A DNA stretch of 64,000 nucleotides, from contig OZ010794.1 in the NCBI GenBank assembly GCA_963932465.1, positions 442,061,502 through 442,125,501 of the forward strand, given 5' to 3'. The number at the start of each line of letters is the position of its first letter. Within the stretch, counting starts at the first letter, position 1. Below are positions 12,099-23,581 of this stretch, in pieces. The notes beneath the pieces were generated by a model. It saw only the letters and a program-made list of their open reading frames with translations, had not been told where the DNA came from and searched no databases. This stretch comes from Maratus speciosus. Taxonomy: Eukaryota; Arthropoda; Arachnida; Araneae; Salticidae. Position numbers and translations under genes: made by a program.

Positions 12099-12638
12099 AG
12101 GAAAACGTAACCTTAGATGAAACAGAACATTTTAGATAAACAAAAATAAACCCAAAATGTCTACATAACTGATTTTTTACACATCTTTCATTAAAGATGT
12201 CATACACCTCGTTCCCAAACAAAACATAGAACAAATTGTCAATAAAAACAAAGGTCTTTTTAGTTCACTCAGCTTTTTTTTTTTGTTGTTGTTTTGTGCC
12301 AAGGAATCTCAATTCAGAAACTGCAATATCCTCCCATCCCAGAAAGATAAGTTATTTATTTTTACAATTGTCAAGTTCCAGTGGGTCGTATCGTAAGTGT
12401 TTCATTGCTCACCGAATAAAACTACTGGTTGCCAGTCTTAAGCTGCATGCATGAACTTTTCCATCACTACCAGAATGGATATCTGTAATAACGCCTAGCT
12501 TTCACAAGAGCCTTGGCTGAATAATTTGAACAACTGCCCCATTTGTTTACTTGCATACTTTTGGAGCAATTGATCTGTATGATGGACAGATCTTGTCACA
12601 TAAAATTGTTTCCATCTTAACCAAAATTGCTGCATTAA
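12099..12638. repeat. Repeat unit interrupted by two large insertions
   Basis: This segment is a diverged copy of 34836-35356; both contain the block around ACATAGARCAAATTGTCAAT and the block GTTCACTCAGC. Its left part continues at about 6950-7029, before the hAT, and its right part resumes at 34555, after the nested element. The open frames here are not conserved between copies. Confidence 0.75.
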
Positions 12639-13119
12639 CAGGGTGGTCACAGACCTGGAAAACATGGAAATATCAGGGAAATTGAAACTAAACCTGGAAA
12701 TTTTTAAACAAATGTTAATTTCCATGATTGTGGTAATTTGAAAGAAAAAAAATATTCTCAGCTCTCGGGCTCAGTCCATGCCTGAAACCAGCTTGAATGC
12801 TATTTTTATACCAGTCTTCTGAATTAAGCTCATGGTGAGAATTTTATTTATACAAAAATCTAAAAAAAGGAAAAAAAAAAAACTCTTGCTATTTGAGAAA
12901 CCAAAATATAGCCTAAGTTTCTTAGTGTTTTACAATCCTTTAATAACTGAAAGCAAACTGAATTGTTATTAGAGATGCAAAGATTATTCGGCCTGTCTGT
13001 CGAATATTCGGCTTCGGCCGAGTATGAAGTCCATTATTTGGCCTTGGCCGAATAATTTTGTAAGAAATATTTTTATATTTACACGGTAAAACTTTTTTAA
13101 TTTGACAGTTTATATTCAT

Positions 13120-13864
13120 CCCCTTTGACCATTCTTTCATATTATGCACCATAGCCTTAGATATTTTAGTTCCATTTTTTACCACCAGGTGCGCTTACTG
13201 TTCTTGGGTGCTATGGGCCCAATCCCCTCAACTAATATATCTACAGATAGTATGTAAAACGGGTTTTCGTTCGGATAGATGTTTGTTTAGAATCGAGTGC
13301 GCCCCGGGTTGCGAAATGTGGAACTAACAGATTTTTCAAAAGGTTAGTGTTTTGAAAGGAATATTAAACGAAACCCTCTGTGCGATCTGTGATCACACTT
13401 ACCCACTTGTTTTATAAACTTTTTTATATGTGTTATAAACTATCTTAAAGTGTCAAACAGATCGTCTTCTTATATTTCCTAATTTTAACAAAATCGTGTT
13501 ATGTTAGTTCACCATTCCACCACCAGGGAGCGCACTCTATTCTTAACAAAACTGTATCGGAAGGAAACTTCGTTAAACAACCTATCAGTAGATATGTTAC
13601 TCGAGGTGATGGCGGTCCTAATAAGAAAAAAACACTTTATCCTTTTGAAAAATCTGTTAGTTCCACATTTCGCAACCAAGGGCGCACTCAATTCTAAACA
13701 AACCTCTATCCGAACGAAACTCCATTTTACATGCTATCCGTATATATATTAGTCGAAGGGATTGGGCCCATAGCACCAGAGATAAGTAGGCGCCCCTGGC
13801 GGTAAAAAGTGGAACTAAAATATGTAAGGCTATTGTGCATAATATGAAAGAATGGTCAAAGGGG
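13120..13864. mobile_element. Foldback element with ~235-bp inverted arms
   Basis: The left arm (from CCCCTTTGACCATTC at 13120 to about 13350) reappears inverted at about 13655-13864, ending GAATGGTCAAAGGGG. The arms share blocks such as TGGGCCCATAGCACC and TTCGCAACC. The open frames inside (13501-13752 and its antisense) are products of the palindrome. No TSD is evident. Confidence 0.7.
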
Positions 13865-14248
13865 TGTCGGCAAAAGTTGGAAAAGGGCTCCCCGGGTGAA
13901 AAGGGTGGAGGTTAGAAAAATTGCTTAAAATATGCAAGTTAGAGCACGGAGGACTAAATAATATAAGACTTTTTGAAAATTTTATGATTTGTCGCCTGGC
14001 CTCAGGTGTTCTGCTATAAGTATGCAAAATTTCAAATCTCCAATTTAATAAGGGACTCAGTTAGAAAGAATTGCTTAAAATACGCATGTGGGAGCCCACA
14101 GGGGTGCAGAAAATGTTTCTACTCCCAAAATTTCTCCCAATCCACATAAAATTTCCCCCAAAATTTTATGGTATGTTATAGTTAATGCTGTATTACCATA
14201 GGAATAGAAAATTTATTTTTAAATATTTCTCAACTTATGCGCAAGTAT

Positions 14249-15461
14249 TAGAGGTCTGCATGGGCCGGAATTTCCAGGCCCGGCACGGCCCGAAGGAAAG
14301 CTATTTTGGCCCGGCCCGACCCGGTGTAAAAATTGAAAGTTCGGCCCGTTTACATTTTTACCGTTCTCGGCCCGGCCCGTACAAAAATCAGTGAAAACAG
14401 GCCTGGCGCGACTAAATTTCTATAAAAAAAATTACGTTTTTTCTCGACATACAATTAAGATTCTTTTAATGAATACTACATGCATATTTATGGGAACATT
14501 TTACAGTATATTTTAAATTACTATGTGTTCGCAAAATAGAAAACACACAATAGTAAACATTAACGATTACTTAGTGTTTTAGTCAACGTCTCTACAGACG
14601 TTTCAAAATTTAAATAAGGGTTCATTAAAAGATTATTGTAGTTTAGAATAAAGGGTTAAAAATCATGATAACTTTTGAAGCTTATAATAAAAGGTAGATT
14701 TGTGAAAATATTTCTGTCATTCTTAAGGCTTTTCTCAAATCCAAAGGAGCTACATTTTGATACATTTATGAATTCATTTCTTTTCGGAAACGCACGAGAT
14801 TGGCAGGTATTCTTATTCAGAAACCATGTAAATGCCGTTTTTTTCTTAGATAAAAGTAATATAGCTTTCAGAAAATACTGCCAAAGTTAGCGTTTTGAAT
14901 CGAATTTCCGGAAGCGATAGCACAGGAAAGGAGAAAAACGTACAGTCACGTAACAAGAGTCTCTGTTATCTCTGTACATAATTTATGAAAAATGGAAATG
15001 CTATTCGATTCCAAATGCCTTCAATACTCAGGCCTGTCAATTTTGTGCCTTTATAGTTAAAAATGAGTGAGAAAATGTGTCTGAGAGTTTCGCATTGTTG
15101 AGCAGTAAATATGAGAACCACCTTAAGGTACATTTCCAAAGATACTGTTAACAGAAGTTCATTATCGCTATTAATACTTTTACAAAACATAATGCCTGTC
15201 CTACACATCCTGAGAACGATTAAGACCAGTTCCGTCCCGGCACAAGTCTGCCGAAAAAATTAAACCCGGGATCAGGTATCGTGTAACTGTACGATGCCAA
15301 TCTCTACGATGGATATGTTAAATTTCTGTATTGATGTTGTTAAACTCGCATCGGCTCGTAACGCACATTTATACTTCTCGAAAAAGTCATTCATTGGAAA
15401 TGGCCTCGTATTTTATCTGCTACTCTCAAATTCTTCTATCGGGCCGATAGGCCCGATTCGG
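14249..15461. mobile_element. GGCCCGG-rich hAT non-autonomous element, 3' truncated
   Basis: It starts TAGAGGTCTGCATGGGCC and matches the intact relative at 20092-21405 in inverted order. The shared interior includes the blocks around 14890-14940 and 15290-15440. It breaks off at GGGCCGATAGGCCCGATT, about 150 bp before the expected right terminus, where minisatellite sequence begins. Confidence 0.75.
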
Positions 15462-16329
15462 GATCTTTTGACGATTTTTCGGGATCTTTTGACGAAATTT
15501 GCGTTTTTTAGCGATCTTTTGACGAAATTTGCTGCTATTTCGCGATCTTTGTCGAGTTTTGCTGTTATTTCGGCTTCCTTTTGATGAAATTCGCCGTTAT
15601 TTCGCCCTCTTTAGACATAATTCGCGATTCTTTGACGAAATTTGCAGTTATTTCGCCTCTTTTAGACGAAATGCGTGGTTGTTTCGCAATCTTTTGATGA
15701 AATATGTGGTTATTTCGCGATCTTTTGAAGAAAATTTGCTTTCATTTCGCGATCTCGTGACGAAATTTGCGGGTTTTTTTGCGTTCCTTTGAAGAAATTC
15801 GCGGTCATTTCGGCATGTTTTGACGAAATTTGCCGTTTTTTGTGGTCTTTTGACGAAATTTGCAGTTGTTTTGGGATCATTTGACGAAAATAGCGGTTGT
15901 TTCGCGATCTTTCGAGGAAATTCGCCGTTATTTTGCGATCTGTTGACGAAATTTGTGGTTGTTTCGCGATCTTTTGACGACATTTGCGGTTTCTTTGCGA
16001 TCTTTTGACGACATTTGCGATCTTTTTCGCGTTCTTTTGTCGACATTTACGGTTTTTTCGCGATCTTTTGACAAAACTTGTTGTTCTTTCGCGATCTTTT
16101 GACGAAATTTGCCGTTCTTATGCTATCTTTTGACGAAATTTGCGGTTCTTTCGCGATCTTTCGACGAAATCTGCGATTATTTTTCGATCTCGTGACGAAA
16201 TTCGCGTTTTTTCCGTAATGTTTTACAAAATTCGCGTTATTTTTATGTCAGAATTTTCGGATTGATGACCGATTTTTTTAAAATTTTCGGAAGCGAATGC
16301 CTTACATTTTCGGAACAGTATCACCCCTG
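15462..16329 (+). repeat. 31-bp minisatellite plus one terminus of its carrier element
   Basis: From 15462 to about 16240 a unit of roughly 31 bp, close to TCGCGATCTTTTGACGAAAT followed by TTGCGGTTATT, repeats about 25 times with point changes. It is followed by unique sequence ending CAGTATCACCCCTG at 16329, which looks like the inverted end of a hAT-like element whose opposite end, CAGGGGTGATTGTGAG, is seen at 18930. The long lysine-rich open frame on the minus strand (15648-16046) comes from the repeat and is not a gene. Confidence 0.8.
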
Positions 16330-17263
16330 ATATATGGTACATATTATTCTGAGATCGATTTTGTGAAGATCGCCATACGGATCTTTTATTTGTAGCAAAA
16401 TTTTTCTATCTCAGAGAATTATGGAATTCGTTGTTAAAATCAAAAGCAATTGTATATGTTTCTTGAAAATTTTCCCCGATCCTAGATCGCCGGATCGGAC
16501 ATATTCTGCACCCCTGTGAGCCCAAAGGATTAAATGTGCGACTTTTCCAATTTTTTATGATTTGTCGCATGATGGTGTTCAGCTATAAGTATGCAAAATT
16601 TCACGCTTCCAACCTAATTAGGGGCTCACTTAGAAAGAATTATTTAAAATACACATGTGGGAGCCCAAAGGGTTAAATGTATGACTTTTTGAAAATTTTA
16701 TGATTTGTCGTTTGATGCGAGGTGCTCAGCTATAAGTATGCAAAATTTCATGCCTCTAACCTAATTAGGGGCTCACTTAGAAAGAATTGTTTAAAATACG
16801 CATGTGGGAGCCCAAAGGGTTAAATGTACGACATTTTCAAAATTTTATGGTTTGTCATTTGATGTGAAGTGTTCAGCTATAAGTATGCAAAATTTCATGC
16901 CTCCAACCTAATTAGCGTTCACTTAGAAAGAATTGTTTAAAATACACATGTGGGAGCCCAAAGGGTTAAGTGTACGACTTTTTCAAAATTTTATGGTTTG
17001 TCGTTTGATGTGAGGTGCTCAGCTATAACTATGCAAAATTTCACGCCGCCAACCTAATTAGGGGCTCACTTAGAAAGAATTGTTTAAAATACACATGTGG
17101 GAGCCCAAAGGGTTAAGTGTACGACTTTTTCAAAATTTTATGGTTTGTCGTTTGATGTGAGGTATTCAGCTATATGTATGCAAAATTTCACTCCTCCAAC
17201 CTAATTAGGGGCTCACTTAGAAAGAATTGTTTAAAATACACATGTGGGAGCCCAAAGGGTTAA

Positions 17264-17480
17264 CCCTTTCACCATCCGAGGGTTTTGCAGTACTTTTATA
17301 AGAATGCTTGTAAATCTTCGGATATATATTTTTTAAATCTCAGTTTGATGCTATAATATCTTTAATATCACTACTTTCTATATAAGGTTAAAAATAAAAT
17401 TCTGTTTAAAATATTTTGGTCTACAGCCATTTTAACATGATTTCTAGGAACGGGAAAATCAGGGCCAGACGGTTAAAGGG
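17264..17480. mobile_element. piggyBac-like MITE with TTAA target
   Basis: It is 217 bp long and flanked by TTAA at 17260-17263 and 17481-17484. The ends begin CCCTTTCACC on the left and, reverse-complemented, CCCTTTAACCGTC on the right. It interrupts a 147-bp satellite unit at its AAAGGGTTAA site. Confidence 0.75.
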
Positions 17481-17719
17481 TTAAATGTACGACTTTTTCA
17501 AAATTTTATGATTAGTCATTTGATTTGACATTTGAGGTATTCAGCTATAAGTATGCAAAATTTCACTCCTCCAACCTAATTAGGGTTCACTTTGAAAGAA
17601 TTGTTTAAAATACATATGTGGGAGCCCAAAGTGTTAAATGTACGACTTTTTCAAAATTTTATGGTTTGTCGTATGATGTGTGGTGTTCATCTATAAGTAT
17701 GCAAAATTTCAAGTCTCCA

Positions 17720-18443
17720 ACATGTATCTGAGAACGGGCTCTGTGACAGACAGAGGAGTGAGACGAATAGGGTTTCGTCAGATGAACGAAACCCTAAAAA
17801 CAAGTTTGCTATTCTAATCAGATTTTCAGGAACATGAAAATCGAGGCTTTTAAATGAAAATATTAATCTTGAAACAACTTTAAAATGTTATTAACAAATT
17901 CCTGCTGTATCCGTTTGGTCTCAGTGAAAAAAAAAAAGTCCGAACTTATCTCTAAGATGAAAATGAATGATTGTATGTTCCTGGTGCAATTTTATGGTTG
18001 ACGGAATTTGATATTGAGAATCATTCTCAGATAATGGGAAATGTCCTTGGCTAAAAAATGTGAATTAATCAAATTAACTGTGAATGTTTGGACTTTTTGT
18101 GAGTATTTCTGTTTAAGCACTCACTATATTATGCACTTTAAATATGAAAAAAAAAAAAAAATTAAAAAAAATGTAAATGTCATTACCAAGGCTTGTCAAA
18201 AACTTCAAATTTATTAATTGAAATCCTTATTTTTAAGATTTAGAAAAATTTAGAACAAACGCGATGATTATGTGGGCATGTCTCTGTTTTTTACACATTG
18301 GACACTTTAGGCAAAGCAGAAAACATTTCAATTAATTATCCAGTACTTGCCTATTATCTTGTCGATCACTTCCCGTTAAAAAAGATTGCCAAATAAACAA
18401 AATAAAGAATGTTGCCATTTCAAACTTTTATTTGTAAGAATAT
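17720..18443. other. Non-coding stretch, nothing recognised
   Basis: This is AT-rich sequence between the satellite and the TIR at 18444. It has a poly-A tract near 18150 and no open frame, repeat match or element end that I can support. Confidence 0.5.
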
Positions 18444-18550
18444 TGTACTTTTCGGTTAGCCGGGCACCAGTGTTATATATACATATGTAAGTATATCTAT
18501 ATATACATATATATATTTATACATATATAGAAGCTATATGTATACATATA

Positions 18551-19610
18551 CAGTACAGGACCCATTATCCGAAATCCGGAAGGACCCGAAATCCGGAAAA
18601 AATAATTTTGAAAATTTTCTAAATATGTACATTTTTACTAAAATATTGCAATTTCTGAAATTTTTCGAAAATTTTACAGATTCCTAATTTTTTTTTGGTG
18701 TATTGTGTTGCAATGTGTAAGCACTAAAATATGTTACATCAGTGATGGGGAACACGGTGCCCCCCCCCCCCCCCCCCCCCCCCGAAATTAGAAAAAATCC
18801 TTTTTCTGTCAAATTTTAGTTTAAAATTAATTTATATTACGATTCGTTTTTTAAAAAATCGTCAGATATTTCGCACCCTCCCTCTCACTTCGACAAAATA
18901 TTATGGCTACACAATTGTGTTACAAGAATCAGGGGTGATTGTGAGCAAAAAAAAAAATCTGAAATTCACAGCAAGTTTTTTGAAGGTTTACAGAAGAGGG
19001 AGGGGTCCCTATCAGCCCTAAATATGAGTTTTTTTGCGATATTTTAACGAAATTCGCGTTTTTACGAGATTTTTTGACGAAATTAAGGGTTTTTTTGCAA
19101 TTCTTTGAAGAAATTTTTTTTCTGCTATCTTTTGACGAAATTTGCGTTTTTTCGCGATATTTTGACGAAATTTGCGATCTCTTGACGAAATTGCGGGGAT
19201 CTTTTTAGATCCTTTGACGAATTTTTTTTTTTTTTTTTTTTTTTTTGCTATATTTTGATGCAATTTGCTTTTTTTTTTTGCAATCATGGAAAAAATTTGC
19301 GTTTTTTCGCGAGACTTTGACGAAATTTGCGCTTTTTTCCATGATTCTTTTACTAAAATTGCTTGTTTCTTTCGCGATCCTTTTACGAAATTTCGTTATT
19401 TTGCGATCTTCTGACGAAATTTGCATTTTTTTTTGGTGATCTTTCGACGAAATTGCGGGGTAGCTTTTTCGATCCTTTGAAGAAATTTTCTTTTCGCGAT
19501 TTTTTGATGAAATTTGCGTTTTTCCCGCGAATTTTTTGACGGAATTCGGGAGGATCCGAAATCCGGAAAGCCTTCGGTCCCGAGGATTCCGGATAATAGG
19601 TCCTGTACTG
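18551..19610. mobile_element. pogo/Tigger-like element carrying minisatellite
   Basis: The ends are CAGTACAGGACCCATTATCC on the left and, inverted, CAGTACAGGACCTATTATCC on the right, both bordered by TA. The interior has a C homopolymer (about 18761-18783), a hAT-like terminus at 18930 and the 31-bp minisatellite (19025-19555). No transposase is present. Confidence 0.8.
18930..19555. repeat. 31-bp minisatellite behind a CAGGGGTGATTGTGAG terminus
   Basis: The hAT-like end CAGGGGTGATTGTGAG at 18930 is followed by a unique block around CTGAAATTCACAGCAAG and then by minisatellite copies to about 19555. The same unique block occurs inverted beside the array at 53190-54550. The open frames on the minus strand (19018-19753) are repeat artefacts. 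Confidence 0.78.
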
Positions 19611-19645
19611 TATATGTGTGTGTGTGTGTGTACATATACAATATA

Positions 19646-20066
19646 CAGTATGGAACCAGTTATCCGGAATGCTATTTCTAATAGACTGATTTCAGAATCT
19701 TTGCAGAAAAGTGTCATACACTGCCAGTTTGACAAATGCATTGCTTGAAACAATTGTATAATTTGATGACAACTAGTATTTGGAATGGAAACATATTTAG
19801 TTGTATTTTGGATGTTTTAATTTTTATGCAGAAGAATTTTTGTTCCCAAGGGATTCCCATAAATTACCTTCTTTTAAACTCTGATTAACATTTGATCTTT
19901 CTTGCATCTGATTTTTAATCAAAGTAATCAAATAATTTAAAATCAGAAATAATGCCACAACGCCATATACTCCACAAAACTTATCAAATGGATGCTGCTT
20001 TAATGCCCAACCAGTTATCCTGAATACATCTGACCCCAACCATTCCGGATAAATGGTTCTGTACTG
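19646..20066. mobile_element. Tigger-like MITE, copy 1
   Basis: It runs from CAGTATGGAACCAGTTATCC to the inverted CAGTACAGAACCATTTATCC, with TA on both sides (19644-19645 and 20067-20068). It is 421 bp with no coding sequence. Confidence 0.8.
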
Positions 20067-20091
20067 TATATAAATGTATATATACATATAT

Positions 20092-21405
20092 TAGAGGTCT
20101 GCACGGGCCCGGGCTTGGCCCGAGGCCCGTACCTGGCCGGGCCGGCGGAATGAAGGCGAATTTTCAAACGGCCCGGGCCGGCAGAATTAGGACAATTTTT
20201 TCGCCGGGCCGGGCCGGCAAAAAAATTAATCGGGCCTATCGGCCCGATATAAGAATTTAAGCGAAGCAGATAAAATACGAGCCATTTTCAATGAATATGA
20301 TTTTCTCGAGAAGTATAAATGTGCGTCACGAGCCGATGCGAGTTTAACAACATCAATACAGAAATGTAACGTGTCCATCGTAGAGATCGGCATCATACAG
20401 TTACAAGATGTCTGATTCCGAGTTTAATTTTTTTTCAGCAGACTCGTGCCGGGAAGGAAGTGGTCTTAATCGATATCAGGATGTGTAGAACAGTCATTGT
20501 GTTTTGTAATATTAATAGTGATAATGAACTTCTCTTAACAGTATCTTTGGAAAATATACCTTAAAGTGGTTCTCATGTTCACTGCTCAACAATGCAAAGC
20601 TTTCAGACACATGTTTCTGACAAAAACTTTAACTATAAAGGCATAAAATTGACAGGCCTGCCTATTGAAGGCATTTGGAAACGAATAGCTTTTTCAATAT
20701 TTAATAAATTACTTACAGAGATAACAGCGATTCCTGTCACGTGACTGTACGTTTTTCTCCTTTACTGTGCTATCGCTTCCGGAAATTCGATTCAAAACGC
20801 TAACTTTGACAGTATTTTCAGAAAGATATATTGCTTTTATCTAAGAAAAAAACGACATTTACATAGCTTTTGAATAAGAATACCTGCCAATCTTACGCAT
20901 TTCGGAAAAGAAAAGACTTCATAAATGTGTCGAAATGTAGCTCCTTTGGATTTGAGAAAAGTCTTAAAAATGAGAGAAATATTTTCACAAATCTACTTTT
21001 TATTATACAGCTTCAAATGTTATCTTATTTTTAATCCTTTATTCTGAACTACATTAATCTTTTAATGAATCCTTATTTCCATTTTGAAATGTCTGTAGAG
21101 ACGATGACTGTAAGTAATCGTTAATGTTTATTATTGTGCGTTTTCTGTTTTGCGAACATCATAGTAATGTAAAATATACTGTAAAATGTTCCCATAAATA
21201 TGTATGTAGTATTCATTAAAAGAATCTTAATTGTATGTTGAGAAAAAACTTTTTGTAGAAATTGTATCTGACTGGGCCCGTTTTCATTGATTTTTGTACG
21301 GGCTGGGCTCGGGCCGAACTTCCAATTTTTACACCGGGCCGGGCCAAGATAGCTTTCGTACGGGCCGGGCCCGGGCCTGGAAATTCCGGCCCGTGCAGAC
21401 CTCTA
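20092..21405. mobile_element. GGCCCGG-rich hAT non-autonomous element, intact
   Basis: The ends are TAGAGGTCTGCACGGGCC and its inverted copy GGCCCGTGCAGACCTCTA, flanked by exact 8-bp ACATATAT copies (20084-20091 and 21406-21413). The subterminal regions are strongly GC-rich and the interior is AT-rich and non-coding. Relatives in this window lie at 14249, 29553 and 43684. The GC-rich ends produce spurious open frames. Confidence 0.85.
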
Positions 21406-21490
21406 ACATATATATATATATATGTAACACTGGCGCCTTGCTAACCAGGGTTGGCTTTTTCCCGTCCAAAACTTGTTTTTCCCATCCCAC

Positions 21491-21580
21491 CGGGAAAAAG
21501 TGGTAAATACCAGGAAAAAGTGGTAAATACCGGGAAAAAGTGGTAAATACTGGGAAAAAGTGGTAAATACCGGGAAAAAC
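21491..21580. repeat. 20-bp tandem repeat at the end of a hAT relic
   Basis: There are about 4.5 copies of CGGGAAAAAGTGGTAAATAC. They follow a CAGGGTTGGCTTTTTCCC terminus at about 21445 and precede the DUF659-type transposase relic. Related GGTAAATACCGG motifs recur at about 23343-23380. Confidence 0.8.
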
Positions 21581-21639
21581 CCCTTAGGTTTAAAATTATT
21601 TTGTTGGAAAGGAATATAAGTAAATAAGAATTATTGCAT

Positions 21640-23138
21640 AAAGCAGAAGTTCAAGAATCTGCTGTAGAAAAAATAGCTGGGAGAACTGTTACTCTCATGC
21701 AAGATGGATGGAGTAATGTACATAATGACCCTGTTATAGACAATTCCATATTTTGTATAGGGCAAAAACTGAAATTTCATTAGTGGCCACTGGCCAGTAG
21801 GACTAGTTTTTTAAGTGGTTTACTTTCTTTAAACTAGTAGCCACTTTTTTATTTAAAAATACTAAACAGTAAAATTTCTATAAGTATTAACCTAAAACTG
21901 AATAACCCAAATAAATATGTTAATATAAATATATTAAAACCAAACAAGTAGAATCCTTGATGAAATGCAAGAAAATTTCATTATCTCCTTGTAAAAAAAG
22001 TGGCCCAAAGGTGGCCGCTGATAGACAATTTTTCACTAGCTCCACTTTTTCTCATTTACTGGCCCTGTGGCTAGTGCTAATTTTGCCCTTTAATATTTTG
22101 TAATGGAAAAAGTATGTTCTTTCTGCAATAGATTTCGGGAAAAATAAGAAAATCAGAGAATATTGTACAAATCTTGCTCATGAGACAAAAATTGCATTAG
22201 AAGCTACATATGGGTGCACTGTAAAAAGTTTCGTTTCAGATAATGAACAGAAAATGCTTTTATTTAAATATTTTTGGCAAGAATGCAACTACTGATTCTG
22301 TTGTGGCTAATGTTATCAAAACTCAAAAATTTTTTAGAAATCACCATATCCATGGAAGTTTATTGAAAGAGTATGCTAATTCAGTTAAACCATAAATTCC
22401 AGGTGGAACTCACAAATAGCTTGTTTAAAAACTTTTATTACTAACAGGCCTTTTTATCTTCAAATTGTGGATAATCACGAAAATGAAATTGATAACAACA
22501 TTAAGTGTTTAGTAAATAATCTCCATCTGTATAAAGAAAGAAAAAATATGTACAACCAAATGGAACCAGTTCCAAAAGCTCTTACGAAGTTACAATGCAA
22601 TAATAATGCCAATATTGCTGATGCTTGTGAAATTTACCTAAAGCTTCTTTGAAATAAAGAACTCAATGGACATTTCAGCAAAGTGAAATCTAGTTTTGAT
22701 AAAGCAATGACCCTGTCCATTTTTTGGCACACCTGATGAATCCGAAATATAAAGGTGAAAAGTTATCACAGATCAAGAGGAATCTGCTCGTGAATATTTG
22801 CAGACTTTAAACTCAAAGTACTTACAATACACAATACAGTTCAAGTCAGAAGATGCACCTTTTCCCAAGACATTACAAAAACTATTTCACCTGCATTATG
22901 GTGGAAGAATTTAAGTAAAACTGGAATAGATGCAGAATTTCTCCAATTAATGGAACATCTTCAGGGATGTCCTGCATCATCAAAGTCTCTGGAGTGTATT
23001 TTTTCTAATTTTTCTTTCATCCAAAACAAGATTAGAAATAGACTGGGTTTACAAAAAGCCTCTAAATTAGTATTTTGTTATATGATGCCAAAATCCAATG
23101 TGAAAGTGGAAGACGAAGAATATGAATATGATTGGTAA
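21640..23138 (+). pseudogene. Decayed hAT transposase (DUF659 type)
   Basis: The reading starts near 21640 with a VAGRTVTLMQDGWSN-like block (here AGRTVTLMQDGWSNVHNDPV), which is typical of DUF659 hAT transposases and carries the first catalytic D. After a 335-bp MITE (21758-22092) it continues near 22160 with EATYGCTVKSFVSDNEQKM, which carries the second catalytic region. It ends with the hAT dimerisation domain at 22950-23138 (CPASSKSLECIFSNFSFIQ, then RNRLGLQKASKLV), closing at a TAA. Several frameshifts and stops separate these blocks. The left terminus is probably CAGGGTTGGC near 21445; the right terminus was rearranged at the 23396 junction. Confidence 0.82.
21758..22092. mobile_element. 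335-bp MITE with exact 10-bp TSD
   Basis: ATATTTTGTA flanks both sides (21748-21757 and 22093-22102). The ends carry TAGGGCAAAA on the left and TTTTGCCCTTTA on the right. It sits inside the DUF659 hAT relic and separates two parts of its reading. The 9-11-bp TSD class suggests a Mutator-like element, by inference. A diverged relative of its interior may lie at about 37316-37510. Confidence 0.78.
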
Positions 23139-23395
23139 ATGTTTGGGAATCTGTGTGGTGTGTAAATATTTAAATATATGCACTCCATTGTCTGTTTTTG
23201 TAGGTCTTTTTTTTTTCTTTTTTACCTTTCAAGCTATTTACTTATAACTCAATTTTGAAATTTTTAAAGGTTGTTTTAAATTTATATATTGTTTTTAATA
23301 ATCAGTTTTTCCCTTGTGGGAAAAACATAGTATTTCCCAGGACGGTAAATACCGGTTTTTACCATGGTATTTACCAGGGGTGGGAGACGAAATTG

Positions 23396-23548
23396 CGGGG
23401 TAGCTTTTTCGATCCTTTGAAGAAATTTTCTTTTCGCGATTTTTTGATGAAATTTGCGTTTTTCCCGCGAATTTTTTGACGGAATTCGGGAGGATCCGAA
23501 ATCCGGAAAGCCTTCGGTCCCGAGGATTCCGGATAATAGGTCCTGTAC

Positions 23549-23581
<33 letters not shown>

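Larger units (their letters stand above)
14099..16516. mobile_element. hAT-like element inserted in the 147-bp satellite
   Basis: The ends are CAGGGGTGCAGAAAATG on the left and TATTCTGCACCCCTG on the right. The flanks are GGAGCCCA (14091-14098) and TGAGCCCA (16517-16524), a 7/8 match that is also the satellite sequence expected at that point. The interior is a second hAT (14249-15461) fused to a minisatellite-bearing element, so no transposase remains. Confidence 0.78.
13880..17720 (+). repeat. Satellite-like tandem array, 147-bp unit (interrupted)
   Basis: The unit contains AAGTATGCAAAATTTCA, then CCTAATTAGGGGCTCACTTA, then ATGTGGGAGCCCAAAGGG. The GAGCCC positions 16661, 16808, 16954, 17101 and 17248 give a spacing of 146-147 bp. 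About eight copies are present. The array is split by the hAT at 14099-16516 and by the TTAA element at 17264-17480. Copies left of the hAT are more diverged. Confidence 0.85.

Noticed and set aside
15294..16046. Open frames on both strands
   Set aside because: Same minisatellite; stop-free by unit composition.
19018..19753. Two overlapping minus-strand frames of 89 and 182 codons
   Set aside because: Minisatellite plus transposon termini; also duplicated in part at 23371-23685, where the frame changes.
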